From contig CAVPVW010000002.1 of NCBI GenBank assembly GCA_963709295.1, positions 310,001 to 374,000 on the forward strand: DNA of 64,000 nt, read 5' to 3'. Origin of the DNA: JBGPQJ01 sp963709295 (GTDB lineage Bacteria; Chloroflexota; Anaerolineae; Anaerolineales; Villigracilaceae). Below the pieces are notes generated by a model. It saw nothing but the letters and a program-made list of their open reading frames with translations. It searched no databases and was not told the DNA's origin. A program made the position numbers and the translations under genes. Shown in pieces: positions 1-9,766 of this stretch. Numbering within the stretch: position 1 is the first letter of the stretch; each line of letters starts with the position of its first letter.

Positions 1-2178
1 CCATGAAAGGCGCCAGCAGCATCACCAGCACTTTGCCGATGTTCCCCGCCACCGAGAACTTCACGAACTTGCGGATGTTGTCATAGATGGTGCGACCTTC
101 CGACACCGCCGCCACGATGGTCGCAAAATTATCGTCCAGCAAAACAAGACTCGAAGCTTCCTTTGAAACATCCGTGCCGGTGATGCCCATTGCCACACCG
201 ATATCCGCCCGGCGCAGGGCAGGCGCATCGTTCACGCCATCGCCGGTCATGGACACAATATGCCCCCGTTCCTGGAGCGCCTGCACGATCTTCAATTTTT
301 GCTCGGGAGAGACACGCGCAAAGACCCGGACGTCATCCACCATTTCTTTCAGCTCATCAAATGAAAGCCGCAGCAGTTCGCTGCCAGTGAGGATGCCCTG
401 TCCCACCCCGGAATGTTCCTGATCCACGATCCCCAGCTGCCGCCCTATCTCTGCCGCGGTGAGCGGGTGGTCGCCGGTGATCATCACGGTGCGGATTCCC
501 GCCGACCGGGTGAGTGTCACGGCGTCACGAACCTCCTGCCTCGGCGGGTCGATCATGCCGAACAAACCGATGAAGATGCCCTGGGTTTCGATACTGTGCG
601 GATCGGGTATCACGTCCAAGGGGCGCAGGGTCACACCCAACACGCGCATCCCTTTACCCGCCAGCCGGGCGTTCGCGGATTCAATTCGTTCCCGCCAGTG
701 GGTGTCCAACTCGCGGACCTCCCCATTCACAAAGACCCGTGATGCCACATCCAAAAGCCCATCCACACTGCCCTTCGTGAATGCCAGAAACGGTTTATGG
801 CTGACATCCATTCCAGCCAGGAGCGCTGGATCATATTCTTTCAATTCATGAATCGTGGTCATCCGTTTACGATCCGAGTCGAACGGCACTTCACTCACGC
901 GCGGGAAAGTACCCTCCAGGGAGGATTTCCAGAATCCCATTTTTGCTGCAGCGACCACCAGGGCTCCTTCCGTCGGGTCACCATAGGTATGGAAATTCCC
1001 TTTCTTTTCCTCGATAAGGCGCGCGTCGTTGCACAACGCCCCGCCGATCAGCAGCAAAGAAATGGAAGAGATGGCTTTCTCGGACGGCTGTTTCGTGATC
1101 AGCACCGAATCGCCGCGCAGGTCCTCGGTCAGGTCAATCTGATGGTCGGCAACATCCAAAGCCACCACGGTCATACGGTTCTCGGTCAGTGTGCCGGTCT
1201 TGTCCGAACAGATGACGGTCACCGACCCGAGCGTCTCAACCGCCGGTAATTTTCGGATGAGGGCATTGCGCTTGAGCATGCGTTGCGCCCCGAGAGCGAG
1301 GGTGATGGTCACCACCGCCGGTAATCCTTCGGGGATAATTGCGACTGCTATGGACACCGAGGTGAGTAGCAGATACCGGATCGAATCGCCGCGCCAAATG
1401 CCCAGCACAAAAACCAGCAGCGCGACCGCCACCCCGATCACCGCCAGGAGTTTTCCCAGCGAGTCGAGCCTTTTTTGCAAAGGCGTCTGTTCGGGTTCGG
1501 ACTCCTGAAGAAGACCGGCGATCTTACCAAGCTCGGTCTGCATCCCCGTTGCCACCACCAGCGCCGAGGCCCGGCCAATCGTGACAATCGTACCCATGTA
1601 CGCCATGTTGCTCCGGTCACCCAGAGGAAGATCCATACCAGTCAGAGAGGCAATATTCTTTTCAACCGGCTCGGATTCACCGGTCAATGCGGCTTCCTGG
1701 ACCCTGAGGTTGACGGCCTCGATCAGGCGCACGTCGGCAGGCACGATGTTCCCCGCTTCAAGCTGGAGGATGTCGCCTGGCACCAGCTCCCGAGCTGAAA
1801 TTTCCTTCAAGCCGCCATCCCGCGTGACCCGTACCATGGGAATGGACATTTTCTTGAGAGCCGAAATCGCTTTTTCAGCCTGGTAATCTTGAAAGAAGCC
1901 CAGAAGGACAAAAAGAACCACGATGGCAAGGATGGCAAAGGCGTCCTGGTAATCGCTCAGCAGAAAGGCGATCAACGCTGCTGCGAGCAGGATCAGCACC
2001 ATGGTGGCGCGCACCTGCTCCCAAAGGATCTTCAGCGGAGTCGCCCGCCTTTTTCGACCAGCTCGTTGGGGCCGAACTCTGCGAGGCGTTTACCGGCTTC
2101 GGCATTGGTCAACCCCTGCCGGGAATCAGAATTCAATTCCTGCAGAGCGGCTTTAATTTCAACAGTATGCCAGATCAT
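1..2178 (-). pseudogene. P-type calcium-transporting ATPase, N-terminal ~720 residues, one frameshift
   Basis: Membrane cation pump of the P-type IIA family (PMR1/SERCA-like), which exports Ca2+ at the cost of ATP. The start at 2178 (AGGA upstream) opens a typical cation ATPase N-terminus with the ELVEKG motif. The frame breaks near 2046-2052 where one base seems missing and resumes at ATPLKILWEQ, followed by hydrophobic segments. Further on come TGES (actuator), PEGLP in M4, the phosphorylation motif DKTGTLT near 1200-1215, and TGDGVNDAPALRRADIGVAMG in the hinge region. The gene runs off the left edge before the last membrane helices. PEGLP with the IIA-type order favours Ca2+ over K+ or heavy metals, but specificity is inferred. 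The frameshift is probably a consensus error, because every catalytic motif is intact. Confidence 0.85.
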
Positions 2179-2282
2179 GTGATTTTCCTAATTGGCAGGA
2201 TAGTGGTGATTTCATTGTGCGATAACACTCAGAAAAATTATATCGCAAGTAATCATTATAAATGGAAGTCCAGCGTATAAGA

Positions 2283-2320
2283 AAAGACCTGGCGGTTATC
2301 AGAGTTTCCGCCAGGTCTTT
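2283..2320 (-). terminator. Rho-independent terminator after the site-2 protease gene
   Basis: A 13-bp perfect stem (arms 2283-2295 and 2308-2320) with a 12-base loop, followed on the minus strand by TCTTTTC. It lies just past the stop codon of the site-2 protease gene. Confidence 0.75.
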
Positions 2321-2330
2321 GGACCTTTTC

Positions 2331-3429
2331 TTAACTCGCTGGAATACGTTCCGCCTTGTCCAATGCCCGTTTTATGGTGAGGTAATCAGAAATGTTCTCC
2401 ATTGTTATCAATCCAACGATCTGTCCGTGATGTAGGACAGGCAGTGCTGGCGTTCCGGATTCTTGCAAACGCATCAACACCTGCTCCATCCGTTCAGTGG
2501 CTTCAACGGTTACCAGATCCCTGCGCATGATCTCCGAGACAGTAACATCCCTGCCATGCCGGTTGAGCGCTGACATCAAGGCATTTCGCGTGACAAGACC
2601 CACCAATTGTCCGTTTTCGAGCACAGGGAAATCCCTTTGTGAACTTGCAAGGATCAGTTGCGACATAAATCCAAGACCTTCACCCGGTTGCAGGGTTAAG
2701 TAATCCTGTCGCATCACCCGTGACACTGGAATATCGCTCAAATCATGTTTGATCCTGGTGTAGCTTGCTTCCTGAGACGCGCCAAACCACACAAAGAAAG
2801 CGATGATGAGAAGGAAGGGGTTGCCAAATAATCCTGCGATACCAAACAGAACGGCCATTCCCTGTCCCACGGTCGCAGCGATGTTCGTAGCCTTGACATC
2901 ATCCATATTCATGGCCAACAGGGCACGTAACACACGTCCGCCGTCCATCGGGAAGGCAGGGAGAAGGTTGAAGAGCACCAGCGAGAGATTGATAATCGCC
3001 AATCGCTCAATGAATGGGACCGACGCCAGCGTCAATTCCCTGACAGGAATAAATGAATTGGTAAAGACAAGCCAGCCAAACAGGACGGCGGCAATGACGA
3101 CGTTGACGGCCGGCCCTGCCAGCGCCACCCAGAACTCCTGAATGGGTTTATCGGGCATTCGCTCCAAACGCGCCACGCCGCCAATGGGGGAAAGGGTGAT
3201 ATCCCTGGTCTTGATTCCATATTTTCGCGCAGTCAATGCATGGCCATATTCATGCAGGGTCACCGCCAAAAAGAGCAGGAGGATCAACGCGACACCTTCA
3301 ATGACAGCCGCATATTGTCCTTCCCTGAAGCCAATACGAATATCCATACCAACCCACAATAAGAAGGAAAGTGGCATGAATATAAACATCAATGCCTGCA
3401 AATCGTCCCAGTTTCCACTGCCATTTCAT
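2331..3429 (-). CDS. Site-2 protease (M50) with tandem CBS domains; N-terminal frameshift
   Basis: Intramembrane zinc metalloprotease of the Rip3/SpoIVFB-like group, expected to cut membrane-bound substrates such as anti-sigma factors. The HEYGH zinc motif lies in an early membrane helix and a later helix carries the second metal site in FNLLPAFPMDGGR. The C-terminal third is a pair of CBS domains, which usually bind adenosine nucleotides. The ATG at 3429 has a strong AGGAGG six bases upstream and begins MKWQWKLGRFAGIDVYIHAT, the standard family N-terminus. One base is gained or lost around 3355-3372, so the longest unbroken frame starts internally at 3401. Substrate unknown. A perfect palindrome sits 23 bases upstream. 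Confidence 0.85.
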
Positions 3430-3451
3430 AGTCGCCTCCTACGTCTAAATT

Positions 3452-3477
3452 TGTACAATATTTGTCTATATTGTACA
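3452..3477 (-). promoter_or_regulatory. Perfect 10-bp inverted repeat (operator) before the site-2 protease gene
   Basis: Arms TGTACAATAT and ATATTGTACA separated by six bases, lying 23 bases upstream of the ATG at 3429. A weak promoter (TTGTCT at 3508-3513, TTATAA at 3484-3489, 18-bp spacer, minus strand) would place the repeat at or just after the transcription start, a typical repressor position. The regulator is unknown; TACA/TGTA half-sites resemble BlaI/CopY-type boxes only loosely. Confidence 0.6.
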
Positions 3478-3532
3478 CTTAATTTATAAGAATAATATTA
3501 AAAAAATAGACAAATCCTGTTAAATCAAAAAA

Positions 3533-3554
3533 AACCGCCTGTGTGAAGGCGGTT
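3533..3554 (-). terminator. Terminator after the alpha-oxoamine synthase gene
   Basis: A 7-bp GC-rich stem (3533-3539 with 3548-3554), followed on the minus strand by a run of eight T. It lies about 20 bases past the stop codon of the PLP enzyme gene. Confidence 0.85.
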
Positions 3555-3576
3555 GTGATCGAGATGCGGGATTTGG

Positions 3577-4785
3577 TTAAATCAATCCGAGTTCCTTCCC
3601 CGCTTCGCCGATGATCTTCATCGCGCGGTCGATCTCTTCCGGTTCGTGTGCTGCGGTGACGGTTGCCCGCAGGCGCGCCAATCCTTCCGGGACGGCGGGA
3701 GATACCACGGGGAGAACAAACACATCGTTGAGCTGGCAAGCCCGGGTGAGCCGGAACGCCTTCTCGTCTGTTCCGCATAAAACCGGGACGATGGCTGTGG
3801 TGGTCAGCATGGTGTCAAACCCCATGCCTTTTAAGCCGCCGATGAACTGTTCTGTATTCGCATCCAACTTTTTTATCCGCCAGGGCTCATCGAGGATGAC
3901 TTTGAAGGCTTCATTGGCGGCACCCGCCTGGGCAGGAGGCAGCGCTGCAGAGAAGATATAGGCCCGGCTGGCGTGACGCAAGTATTGCACGAGTTCCTTG
4001 TGAGCGGCTACATACCCGCCCACGGATGGAATGGTCTTGCTGAGCGTGCCCATTTTGATGTCGATCACATCGCCAAGACCGAAGTGTTCCTCGATGCCAC
4101 GGCCGGTTTTCCCCAGCACGCCCAGGGAGTGGGCTTCATCGATCATCAGCCAGGCATCGTGCTTGCGGCACAATTCCACCATTTTGGGCAGGTCGATCAC
4201 GTCCCCGTCCATGCTGAAAACCGAGTTGGCGATCACCATCTTGGAGACACCCGCCGGCACCTGTTCCAGCCGGTGCTCGAGGTCCGCCATGTCGTTGTGC
4301 TTGAAGCGGCGGAATTCCGCACCGGACATCAGGCAGCCGTCCACGATCGAGGCGTGGTTGAGCTTATCCGACAGCACATAGTCGCCGCGTCCCATCAGGG
4401 TGGAAATCACGGACAGGTTGGTGGCATATCCCGAAGAATAGGTGATGGCGGCCTCGGCATGCTTGAACTCCGCGATGGTTTCTTCGAGTTCCGTGTGGAG
4501 GGTCAGTGTGCCGGCCAGGGTGCGGACACCGTTCGTGCCGGTCCCAAATTTATCGACCGCCGCCTTGGCTGCCGCATTGATGCGCGGATGACCGATCAGC
4601 CCCAGGTAACTGTACGAAGCATACATCCCCATTTCACGGCCGCGGACAATTACCTTGGCTCCGCCCTTTATTTCTTCAACCGGCTGGTTGTAAAAGTATA
4701 GCCCGTTATCCTTGAGCATTTTCTCGCGATCGCCCATTGCGTGAATGCGGCGCATGACGCTGTCGTTGGCTGATTTCAAATCCAT
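3577..4785 (-). CDS. Alpha-oxoamine synthase (PLP-dependent, KBL/BioF/SPT family)
   Basis: Fold-type I PLP enzyme of 402 residues that condenses an acyl-CoA with an amino acid. Family members make 2-amino-3-ketobutyrate (Kbl), 8-amino-7-oxononanoate (BioF) or 3-ketosphinganine (Spt). Visible marks are GTGTNGVRTLAGT in the substrate region, the aspartate motif DEAHSLGVLG, and the PLP lysine in TLSKTIPSVGG. The TLSKTIPS form differs from the usual Kbl TLGKALGG, so I do not choose between the three activities. The start at 4785 was taken because GGAGG lies four bases before it; an ATG at 4806 has no such site. No threonine dehydrogenase or biotin genes are nearby, and the gene seems monocistronic with its own terminator. 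Confidence 0.85.
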   Translation of the reverse strand: MDLKSANDSVMRRIHAMGDREKMLKDNGLYFYNQPVEEIKGGAKVIVRGREMGMYASYSYLGLIGHPRINAAAKAAVDKFGTGTNGVRTLAGTLTLHTELEETIAEFKHAEAAITYSSGYATNLSVISTLMGRGDYVLSDKLNHASIVDGCLMSGAEFRRFKHNDMADLEHRLEQVPAGVSKMVIANSVFSMDGDVIDLPKMVELCRKHDAWLMIDEAHSLGVLGKTGRGIEEHFGLGDVIDIKMGTLSKTIPSVGGYVAAHKELVQYLRHASRAYIFSAALPPAQAGAANEAFKVILDEPWRIKKLDANTEQFIGGLKGMGFDTMLTTTAIVPVLCGTDEKAFRLTRACQLNDVFVLPVVSPAVPEGLARLRATVTAAHEPEEIDRAMKIIGEAGKELGLI

Positions 4786-4912
4786 TCGGCCTCCAATGGT
4801 GAACACATTTGGACAAGTTTAGTATAGGGGGAGGGAACTGTCAACCGAAGGATTGGACGGCACCTGAAAAGAAAAGACGCCGTAAAATTCGACGGCATCC
4901 TTTCACATAAGA

Positions 4913-6964
4913 TCACTCACACAATTTCCTTAATTCATCTTCCCCGATGATCTTTACTCCCAACGTCTTCGCCTTGTCGAATTTAGAACCCGGAGATTCG
5001 CCGAGTACCAGATAACTGGTTTTCTTGCTGACACTGTCAGTGACTTTTCCGCCGTGTGCTTCGATCAATTCCTTCGCCTGGTCCCGGCTGAACGTGGGCA
5101 GAGTCCCTGTGATCACAAATGTCATCCCGGCAAGCACCTCCGACAACTGACCACTTCCCGCTCGTTGACGGCTCACTGACCGGCCAGACGCCTGCCCGCT
5201 TCAGCTTTTCCAATACCTTGCGATTGCGGGTGCGGCTGAACCAGTCCACAATGGCTTCGGCTATGTTCGGTCCGATTCCCTCGACCATTTGAAGATCATC
5301 GACGGAGGCTTTGGCGAGATTATCCAGCGACATGAAATGGGATGCCAGATCGCGCGCGGATACTTCTCCCACCCCACGCATGCCCAGGGCAGTGATCAGC
5401 CTGCTCAAGCGGTTGCATCTTTGAAGCGTTGATGGCCTCCAACAGATTTTCAGCGATTTTTCCCGGCGGCTCCTTGTCTGTTTTTCTATCCTTTTTGGTG
5501 ACCGCTTCGAGGATATCCTCTCGCTTCAGCGAATAAATATCCGCCACATCCTTCACCGCGCCGGTCTCGATGAGCTTCTCGACGATCTTGATGCCCAACC
5601 CGTTGATGTCCATCGCCCCTTTTGAGACGAAATGTTCCACGTTTCGCACCAACTGCGCCGGGCAGGCGGCATTGACGCAATACCAGGCCACCTCCCCTTC
5701 GAAATGCTCAACGGGCTGCTCGCAAGCCGGACAGGTCTGCGGTGGGACATAGGGCTTTTCCTTCCCGCTACGCGCATCCACGACCGGACCGATGACGTAA
5801 GGGATGACTTCCCCCGCGCGCTTGACCAGCACCCGGTCGCCAGGTCGGATGTCCTTCTCGGAAATGTAATCAAAATTGTGCAGTGTGGCGCGCTCGACGA
5901 TCACCCCGCCCACCTCTACCGGTTCGAGCATGGCATACGGTGTGAGCACGCCCGTCCGCCCGACAGCGACACCGATCCCATTTAATCGAGTCGTCACTTC
6001 CCTCGCCGGGAACTTGAAGGCGATCGCCCCGCGCGGATCCTTGCCCACGTACCCCAGCTCTTCCGCCAGTGACAGGTCATCCAGCTTGATGACCATGCCA
6101 TCGGCTTCATATCCCAACTCATCACGGCGTTTGTCCCAGGTTTCGGTGTAATCAATGGCGGATTCGAGGTCATCGAATCGTCGGGCTACGTCCGTGACCG
6201 GGAATCCCAACGCTTTCAGGTAGGCGAGGATTTCCCACTGTGACGCGGGCACCTGCCCGCCTTCCAGAATGGATAATCTGGTACAACAGCAGGGTCAACG
6301 GGCGCGAGGCGGTGATGGATGGATCCAACTGGCGCAGCGAGCCTGCGGCCGAGTTGCGCGGGTTGAGATAGGTCTTCTCTCCTGCTTCTTCAAGACGCTG
6401 GTTCATCCTTCGAATTCCAGCGTAGTGCATAAAGACTTCACCGCGCACGACGAGATAGGCAGGCGGTTTCGGCCCGGACTCTTCCACTGGGATTTTCAAC
6501 GGGATGGCTTTGACTGTCCTGAGATTCTGGGTGATGTCCTCGCCCACTTCCCCATCACCGCGGGTGGCGCCTTGCACGAACAAACCATTTCTGTAATGCA
6601 GTACCACGCTCAAACCGTCAATCTTCGGCTCGACGGTGAACTTCGCCTTTTCCACGCGGTCATCCAGTTTACGGATGCGCTCGAACCAGGCGCGCGCGTC
6701 GTCCGCGCCAAAGGCATTCGCCAGGCTGAGGATCGGACGCGGGTGCCGCACCTTCTCAAATTTTTCGGAGGGCGTCACGCCTGCCCGCTGGCTGGGCGAA
6801 TCCGGCGTGACCCAGCCTGGATTCTCCGCCTCGATAGCTTTCAACTCAGCCGCCAGCTTGTCGTATTCCGCATCGCTGATCACCGGCGCATCCAGCACAT
6901 GGTAACGATAATTGTGGAAGTTTATTTCCTGTTTAAGTTTTTCGTATCTGCTTTTTGTTGCCAT
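4913..6964 (-). CDS. ligA: NAD-dependent DNA ligase LigA, split by three frameshifts
   Basis: Seals nicks in DNA during replication and repair using NAD+. All domains are present in order: the Ia domain at the start, the adenylation lysine in EPKIDGLSVV, the OB fold, the four-cysteine zinc finger (CPAC then CVNAACPAQ), the HhH region (MVEGIGPNIAEAI), and a C-terminal BRCT domain (GMTFVITGTLPTFSR). Single-base shifts occur near 6262 (one extra base), near 5406 (one extra base) and between about 5145 and 5195. The unbroken pieces are 6170-6964, 5320-6252, 5037-5408 and 4913-5176. As ligA is essential and normally single copy, three independent indels with a conserved protein around them point to consensus errors rather than a dead gene. 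Confidence 0.9.
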
Positions 6965-6984
6965 GGTTTAATTCCCATTAATGG

Positions 6985-8106
6985 TTAACGCGATGGAGCT
7001 GGATTAACCGCGCGCCGCCGGCGGTACTGTTCATGGATCTCATGGCAATGCGCCACTTTCTCTCGAATCGCAACATCCAGCCAGTAACGGCCTTTTTCAG
7101 CGGTGCCGAGCGAGCCGGCTCCATACGCGCCTGTCTTGGTATCATCAATCCAGGGCGGGTTAGCCACCAGCGCACCTCCCTCGATCCAATCCATGTAATA
7201 GGAAGGTGTTGAAATAAAGTTCATCTCGTCCACAGCACGGTCGATATGGATCAGCTCGGGGCGAAGGGCTAAAACCAGTGAGGTTTCCAGCTCGCAGGCA
7301 TGTCCCATACCGCCGATCGGCGACTCCCGTTTTGCCTCGAGTGCGGCGATACCTTCCGGGCTGTTGAGATAAAGCCAGGTGGTTGCCGCAAAGATGGTCG
7401 GGTACTTCTCCCCGGCATATTTGACCACCGTCACCAGGAATGAGCCGTTGCCGCCATGTCCGCTGTTGAAGTAGAAACGGGTGAATCCGCGTCCCACCAG
7501 TGTATCCAGGACCGCACCCCAAAAATCCTCGAAAGCCCGACCGCCTGCATTAAACGTCCCTGCCAGGTAGCGGCGATGGGTGCTGACCCCGTATGGATAA
7601 ACCGGGAGCGTCGCGCAAACATCAGGCGCGGATTCCACTGCTCCCATGCAAATCGCCTCGATGATGAGGGTGTCCGTCGACAACGGAGAATGGTAGGCAT
7701 GCTGCTCGGTATGCCCCACCGGGATGAGAATCACCTTCTCGCGATCTGAATCAAGGGGAATTTGAGAAGGCTGAAGTTGAGTCCTCGCTGCGACCTGAGG
7801 AATATCGGATTCGATCCACCCGTCTCCGCCCACCGCAGCCCGGACATCGGTAAAACCATCCTCGATCATGTTGCCGACGAGGTTGCGCACCATCGCGCTG
7901 AAGACTGGTTTCGGGGTTTCCAATCCGCTTCCCGCCCAACCAAATGGAAGTGCGGGAAAAACGCCAACCCGGTCTGGGTTTCCCAACGCGGCTGACAGAT
8001 CTTTTTGTTCATAGCCCGAGCCAACGGGGAGAATGAGTGGGGTCTCTCTCGGCAGGGCTGCTATCTCAGGGAAGGTCAATTCGTCGAAGCGAAAAAATTC
8101 AGTCAT
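6985..8106 (-). CDS. Creatininase-family amidohydrolase with degenerate N-terminal half-repeat
   Basis: Metal-dependent amidohydrolase of the creatininase/MftE group. The catalytic part starts near residue 125 with VILIPVGHTEQHAYHSPL, supplying the His/Asp ligands, and continues to NSGHGGN and a later glutamate in GMGHACELETS. About 373 residues is long for this family (usually ~250). The extra N-terminal ~120 residues look like a second, degenerate copy of the same half-domain: LILPVGSGYEQ parallels the first motif and AVGGDGW parallels NSGHGGN, but the metal-binding histidines are missing. The start at 8106 has AAGGA five bases upstream; the ATG at 8124 lies in that ribosome site. Substrate unknown. 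Confidence 0.8.
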   Translation of the reverse strand: MTEFFRFDELTFPEIAALPRETPLILPVGSGYEQKDLSAALGNPDRVGVFPALPFGWAGSGLETPKPVFSAMVRNLVGNMIEDGFTDVRAAVGGDGWIESDIPQVAARTQLQPSQIPLDSDREKVILIPVGHTEQHAYHSPLSTDTLIIEAICMGAVESAPDVCATLPVYPYGVSTHRRYLAGTFNAGGRAFEDFWGAVLDTLVGRGFTRFYFNSGHGGNGSFLVTVVKYAGEKYPTIFAATTWLYLNSPEGIAALEAKRESPIGGMGHACELETSLVLALRPELIHIDRAVDEMNFISTPSYYMDWIEGGALVANPPWIDDTKTGAYGAGSLGTAEKGRYWLDVAIREKVAHCHEIHEQYRRRRAVNPAPSR

Positions 8107-8211
8107 AAAAATCCTTTCCTCCATGTCATTTTAACCGACCCGTGTGCAAAGTCAAAGGATAAGGGGTAAGCGTCCTGGAAAGAATTGGTCATAATTGACC
8201 GGTTTTGGGTA

Positions 8212-8264
8212 TTGACTTAAATAGAATAAATGTTCTATAATGCTTTTATCGAACAAGAGTTCTA
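8212..8264 (+). promoter_or_regulatory. Promoter with two LexA-like boxes
   Basis: A near-consensus promoter (TTGACT at 8212-8217, 18-bp spacer, TATAAT at 8236-8241) carries two 16-bp palindromes: TAGAATAAATGTTCTA at 8222-8237, in the spacer and touching the -10, and TCGAACAAGAGTTCTA at 8249-8264, over the likely start site. The second contains GAAC-N4-GTTC, the core of the Bacillus/actinobacterial LexA box. Their centres are 27 bp apart. A box almost identical to the first occurs at 33501-33516. Confidence 0.7.
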
Positions 8265-8280
8265 TTCAAAGGAGGCTTGA

Positions 8281-9003
8281 ATGAACGCAACTCGAAGTTT
8301 TCAAAACATTAACCTGAACCAAATTTGGAATAAAGTCATGAGCCGCCGCGGCGCCGTTTTTGGTTTCATGATCTTCGGTGCGCTCCTGGCATTTGAGATT
8401 TTCAATTACAGCACCACCCAATTCGCCTTGCAGGACATCCTGGGAGATCTGACCTTCATGGGAATCCAATGGGCGACCATCCTTGCGCTGGCGTTTTGCG
8501 GGATCGATTTCGCAGGCATCGCGCGCATCTTCACTCCCGAGCAAGGACGCGAGGAACCCGCCGAAGTCTGGTACCTGTTCGGTGCATGGCTTCTGGCTGC
8601 CGGCATGAATGCCACACTGACGTGGTGGGGCGTTTCGGTTGCAATGGAGAACCGCCAGATTGCAGGAACAGCTATCATCGAATCTTCAACTATGATGGCT
8701 GCCGTGCCGATTTTCGTTGCGGTCATGGTATGGGTGATTCGAATCCTGATCATTGGCACCTTTTCGAGCATGGGCGACCGCCTGTTCCGTGGCGATACTC
8801 GTGTTCGACGCCCGATAACAAACAGTGCCCCGGTTCGACCGCAATCCCAATCCACCGGGTCTCATCCCATCCGGTCAGGCGCATCGCTCTCGACCTATCG
8901 CCCTCAACCCCGGACATCACTCCCGCAAAGTGCCTACAAACGCCCCGAGACGACCTACTCCGCCAAGTCAGTGGATTATGACGACAGCGGGTACACGGCC
9001 TAA
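8281..9003 (+). CDS. Four-helix membrane protein of unknown function
   Basis: A 240-residue protein I do not recognise. It has about four hydrophobic segments (near residues 27-45, 62-80, 99-120 and 140-165), then a soluble tail of roughly 70 residues rich in Pro, Ser, Thr and Arg and ending in acidic and tyrosine residues. AAAGGAGG sits just before the ATG. It is the first gene behind the LexA-like promoter and is followed after 23 bases by a lytic transglycosylase, so the two are likely co-transcribed. Small membrane protein plus transglycosylase also occurs in secretion or conjugation clusters, but no other such gene is nearby. Confidence 0.7.
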   Translation: MNATRSFQNINLNQIWNKVMSRRGAVFGFMIFGALLAFEIFNYSTTQFALQDILGDLTFMGIQWATILALAFCGIDFAGIARIFTPEQGREEPAEVWYLFGAWLLAAGMNATLTWWGVSVAMENRQIAGTAIIESSTMMAAVPIFVAVMVWVIRILIIGTFSSMGDRLFRGDTRVRRPITNSAPVRPQSQSTGSHPIRSGASLSTYRPQPRTSLPQSAYKRPETTYSAKSVDYDDSGYTA

Positions 9004-9026
9004 TTCGTATTGGATAAAGTAACATC

Positions 9027-9731
9027 ATGCCCCCTGCCCGACTGACCTATTCATCAGCCAACCGGCGCAGAGAGACAGCCGAAGGCCAAGGCTGTCTCTC
9101 TGGTTTTACACTTCCGCCCTTGCTGGCATTGGTGGTGGGTATAAGCTTTTTGGTATTCCTTTCTCGATTCTCGCCAGAGTCGAACACAGGGGTGGCAAAC
9201 GCCGAAACAGGATTATTCACATCCGGAGTACAGTCAGTCAACCTCTCCCCCATTTTCACACCGGAAATCCAATACTGGGGACCGCAGATCGTCCGTTGGG
9301 CGGCAGACTTCAACCTGGATCCCAACCTGGTGGCAACGGTCATGCAAATCGAATCTTGTGGCTATCCTGATGCGCGATCCTCCGCAGGGGCGATGGGGCT
9401 GTTTCAGGTGATGCCTTTTCATTTTTCCGCGCTTGAGAATCCATACGACCCGGATACCAACGCCCGGCGAGGGATGTCCTACCTTCAACGGTCCCTGATC
9501 GCCGCCGAGGGGAATCCCAATCTCGCGCTGGCGGGCTACAACGGCGGTATCAGTGTCATCAGCAAGCCGCAAAGCCAATGGGCGGAGGAAACTCAACGCT
9601 ATTTGTACTGGGGGTCAGGAATTTATTCGGATGCAGTGAGCGGAGCTGTGGAAAGTCCCCGGCTCAATGAATGGCTCAGCCGGGCGAGCGGCATGTGCAG
9701 CCGGGCCCGAGATAAACTGAATCTTCCATAA
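9027..9731 (+). CDS. Lytic transglycosylase (SLT domain), membrane-anchored
   Basis: Peptidoglycan-cleaving enzyme of the Slt/MltC group, 234 residues. One hydrophobic segment near residues 28-46 (LPPLLALVVGISFLVF) anchors or exports it. The catalytic domain covers about residues 90-210: the glutamate lies in VMQIESCG, followed by SSAGAMGLFQVMP, then LALAGYNGG. It ends at a strong bidirectional terminator. With the preceding membrane protein it forms a two-gene unit under a possible SOS-type promoter, which suggests local wall opening under stress; this is inference. Confidence 0.85.
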   Translation: MPPARLTYSSANRRRETAEGQGCLSGFTLPPLLALVVGISFLVFLSRFSPESNTGVANAETGLFTSGVQSVNLSPIFTPEIQYWGPQIVRWAADFNLDPNLVATVMQIESCGYPDARSSAGAMGLFQVMPFHFSALENPYDPDTNARRGMSYLQRSLIAAEGNPNLALAGYNGGISVISKPQSQWAEETQRYLYWGSGIYSDAVSGAVESPRLNEWLSRASGMCSRARDKLNLP

Positions 9732-9764
9732 AAAATTGGGCAGCCTTCTGGCTGCCCAATTTTT
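9731..9764. terminator. Bidirectional terminator between the transglycosylase gene and dnaK
   Basis: A perfect 15-bp stem (9731-9745 with 9750-9764) and a TTCT loop. The A/T ends give a U-run in both directions, so it can serve both convergent genes. Confidence 0.9.
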
Positions 9765-9766
9765 TA

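Noticed and set aside
3973..4701. 242-residue plus-strand ORF
   Set aside because: Complete overlap with the alpha-oxoamine synthase gene, which has clear motifs on the other strand.
4913..6964. Programmed frameshifting in ligA
   Set aside because: Three shifts at non-slippery sites with both extra and missing bases; LigA is not known to use recoding. Consensus error is simpler.
6269..6988. 239-residue plus-strand ORF
   Set aside because: Antisense shadow of the LigA N-terminal part.
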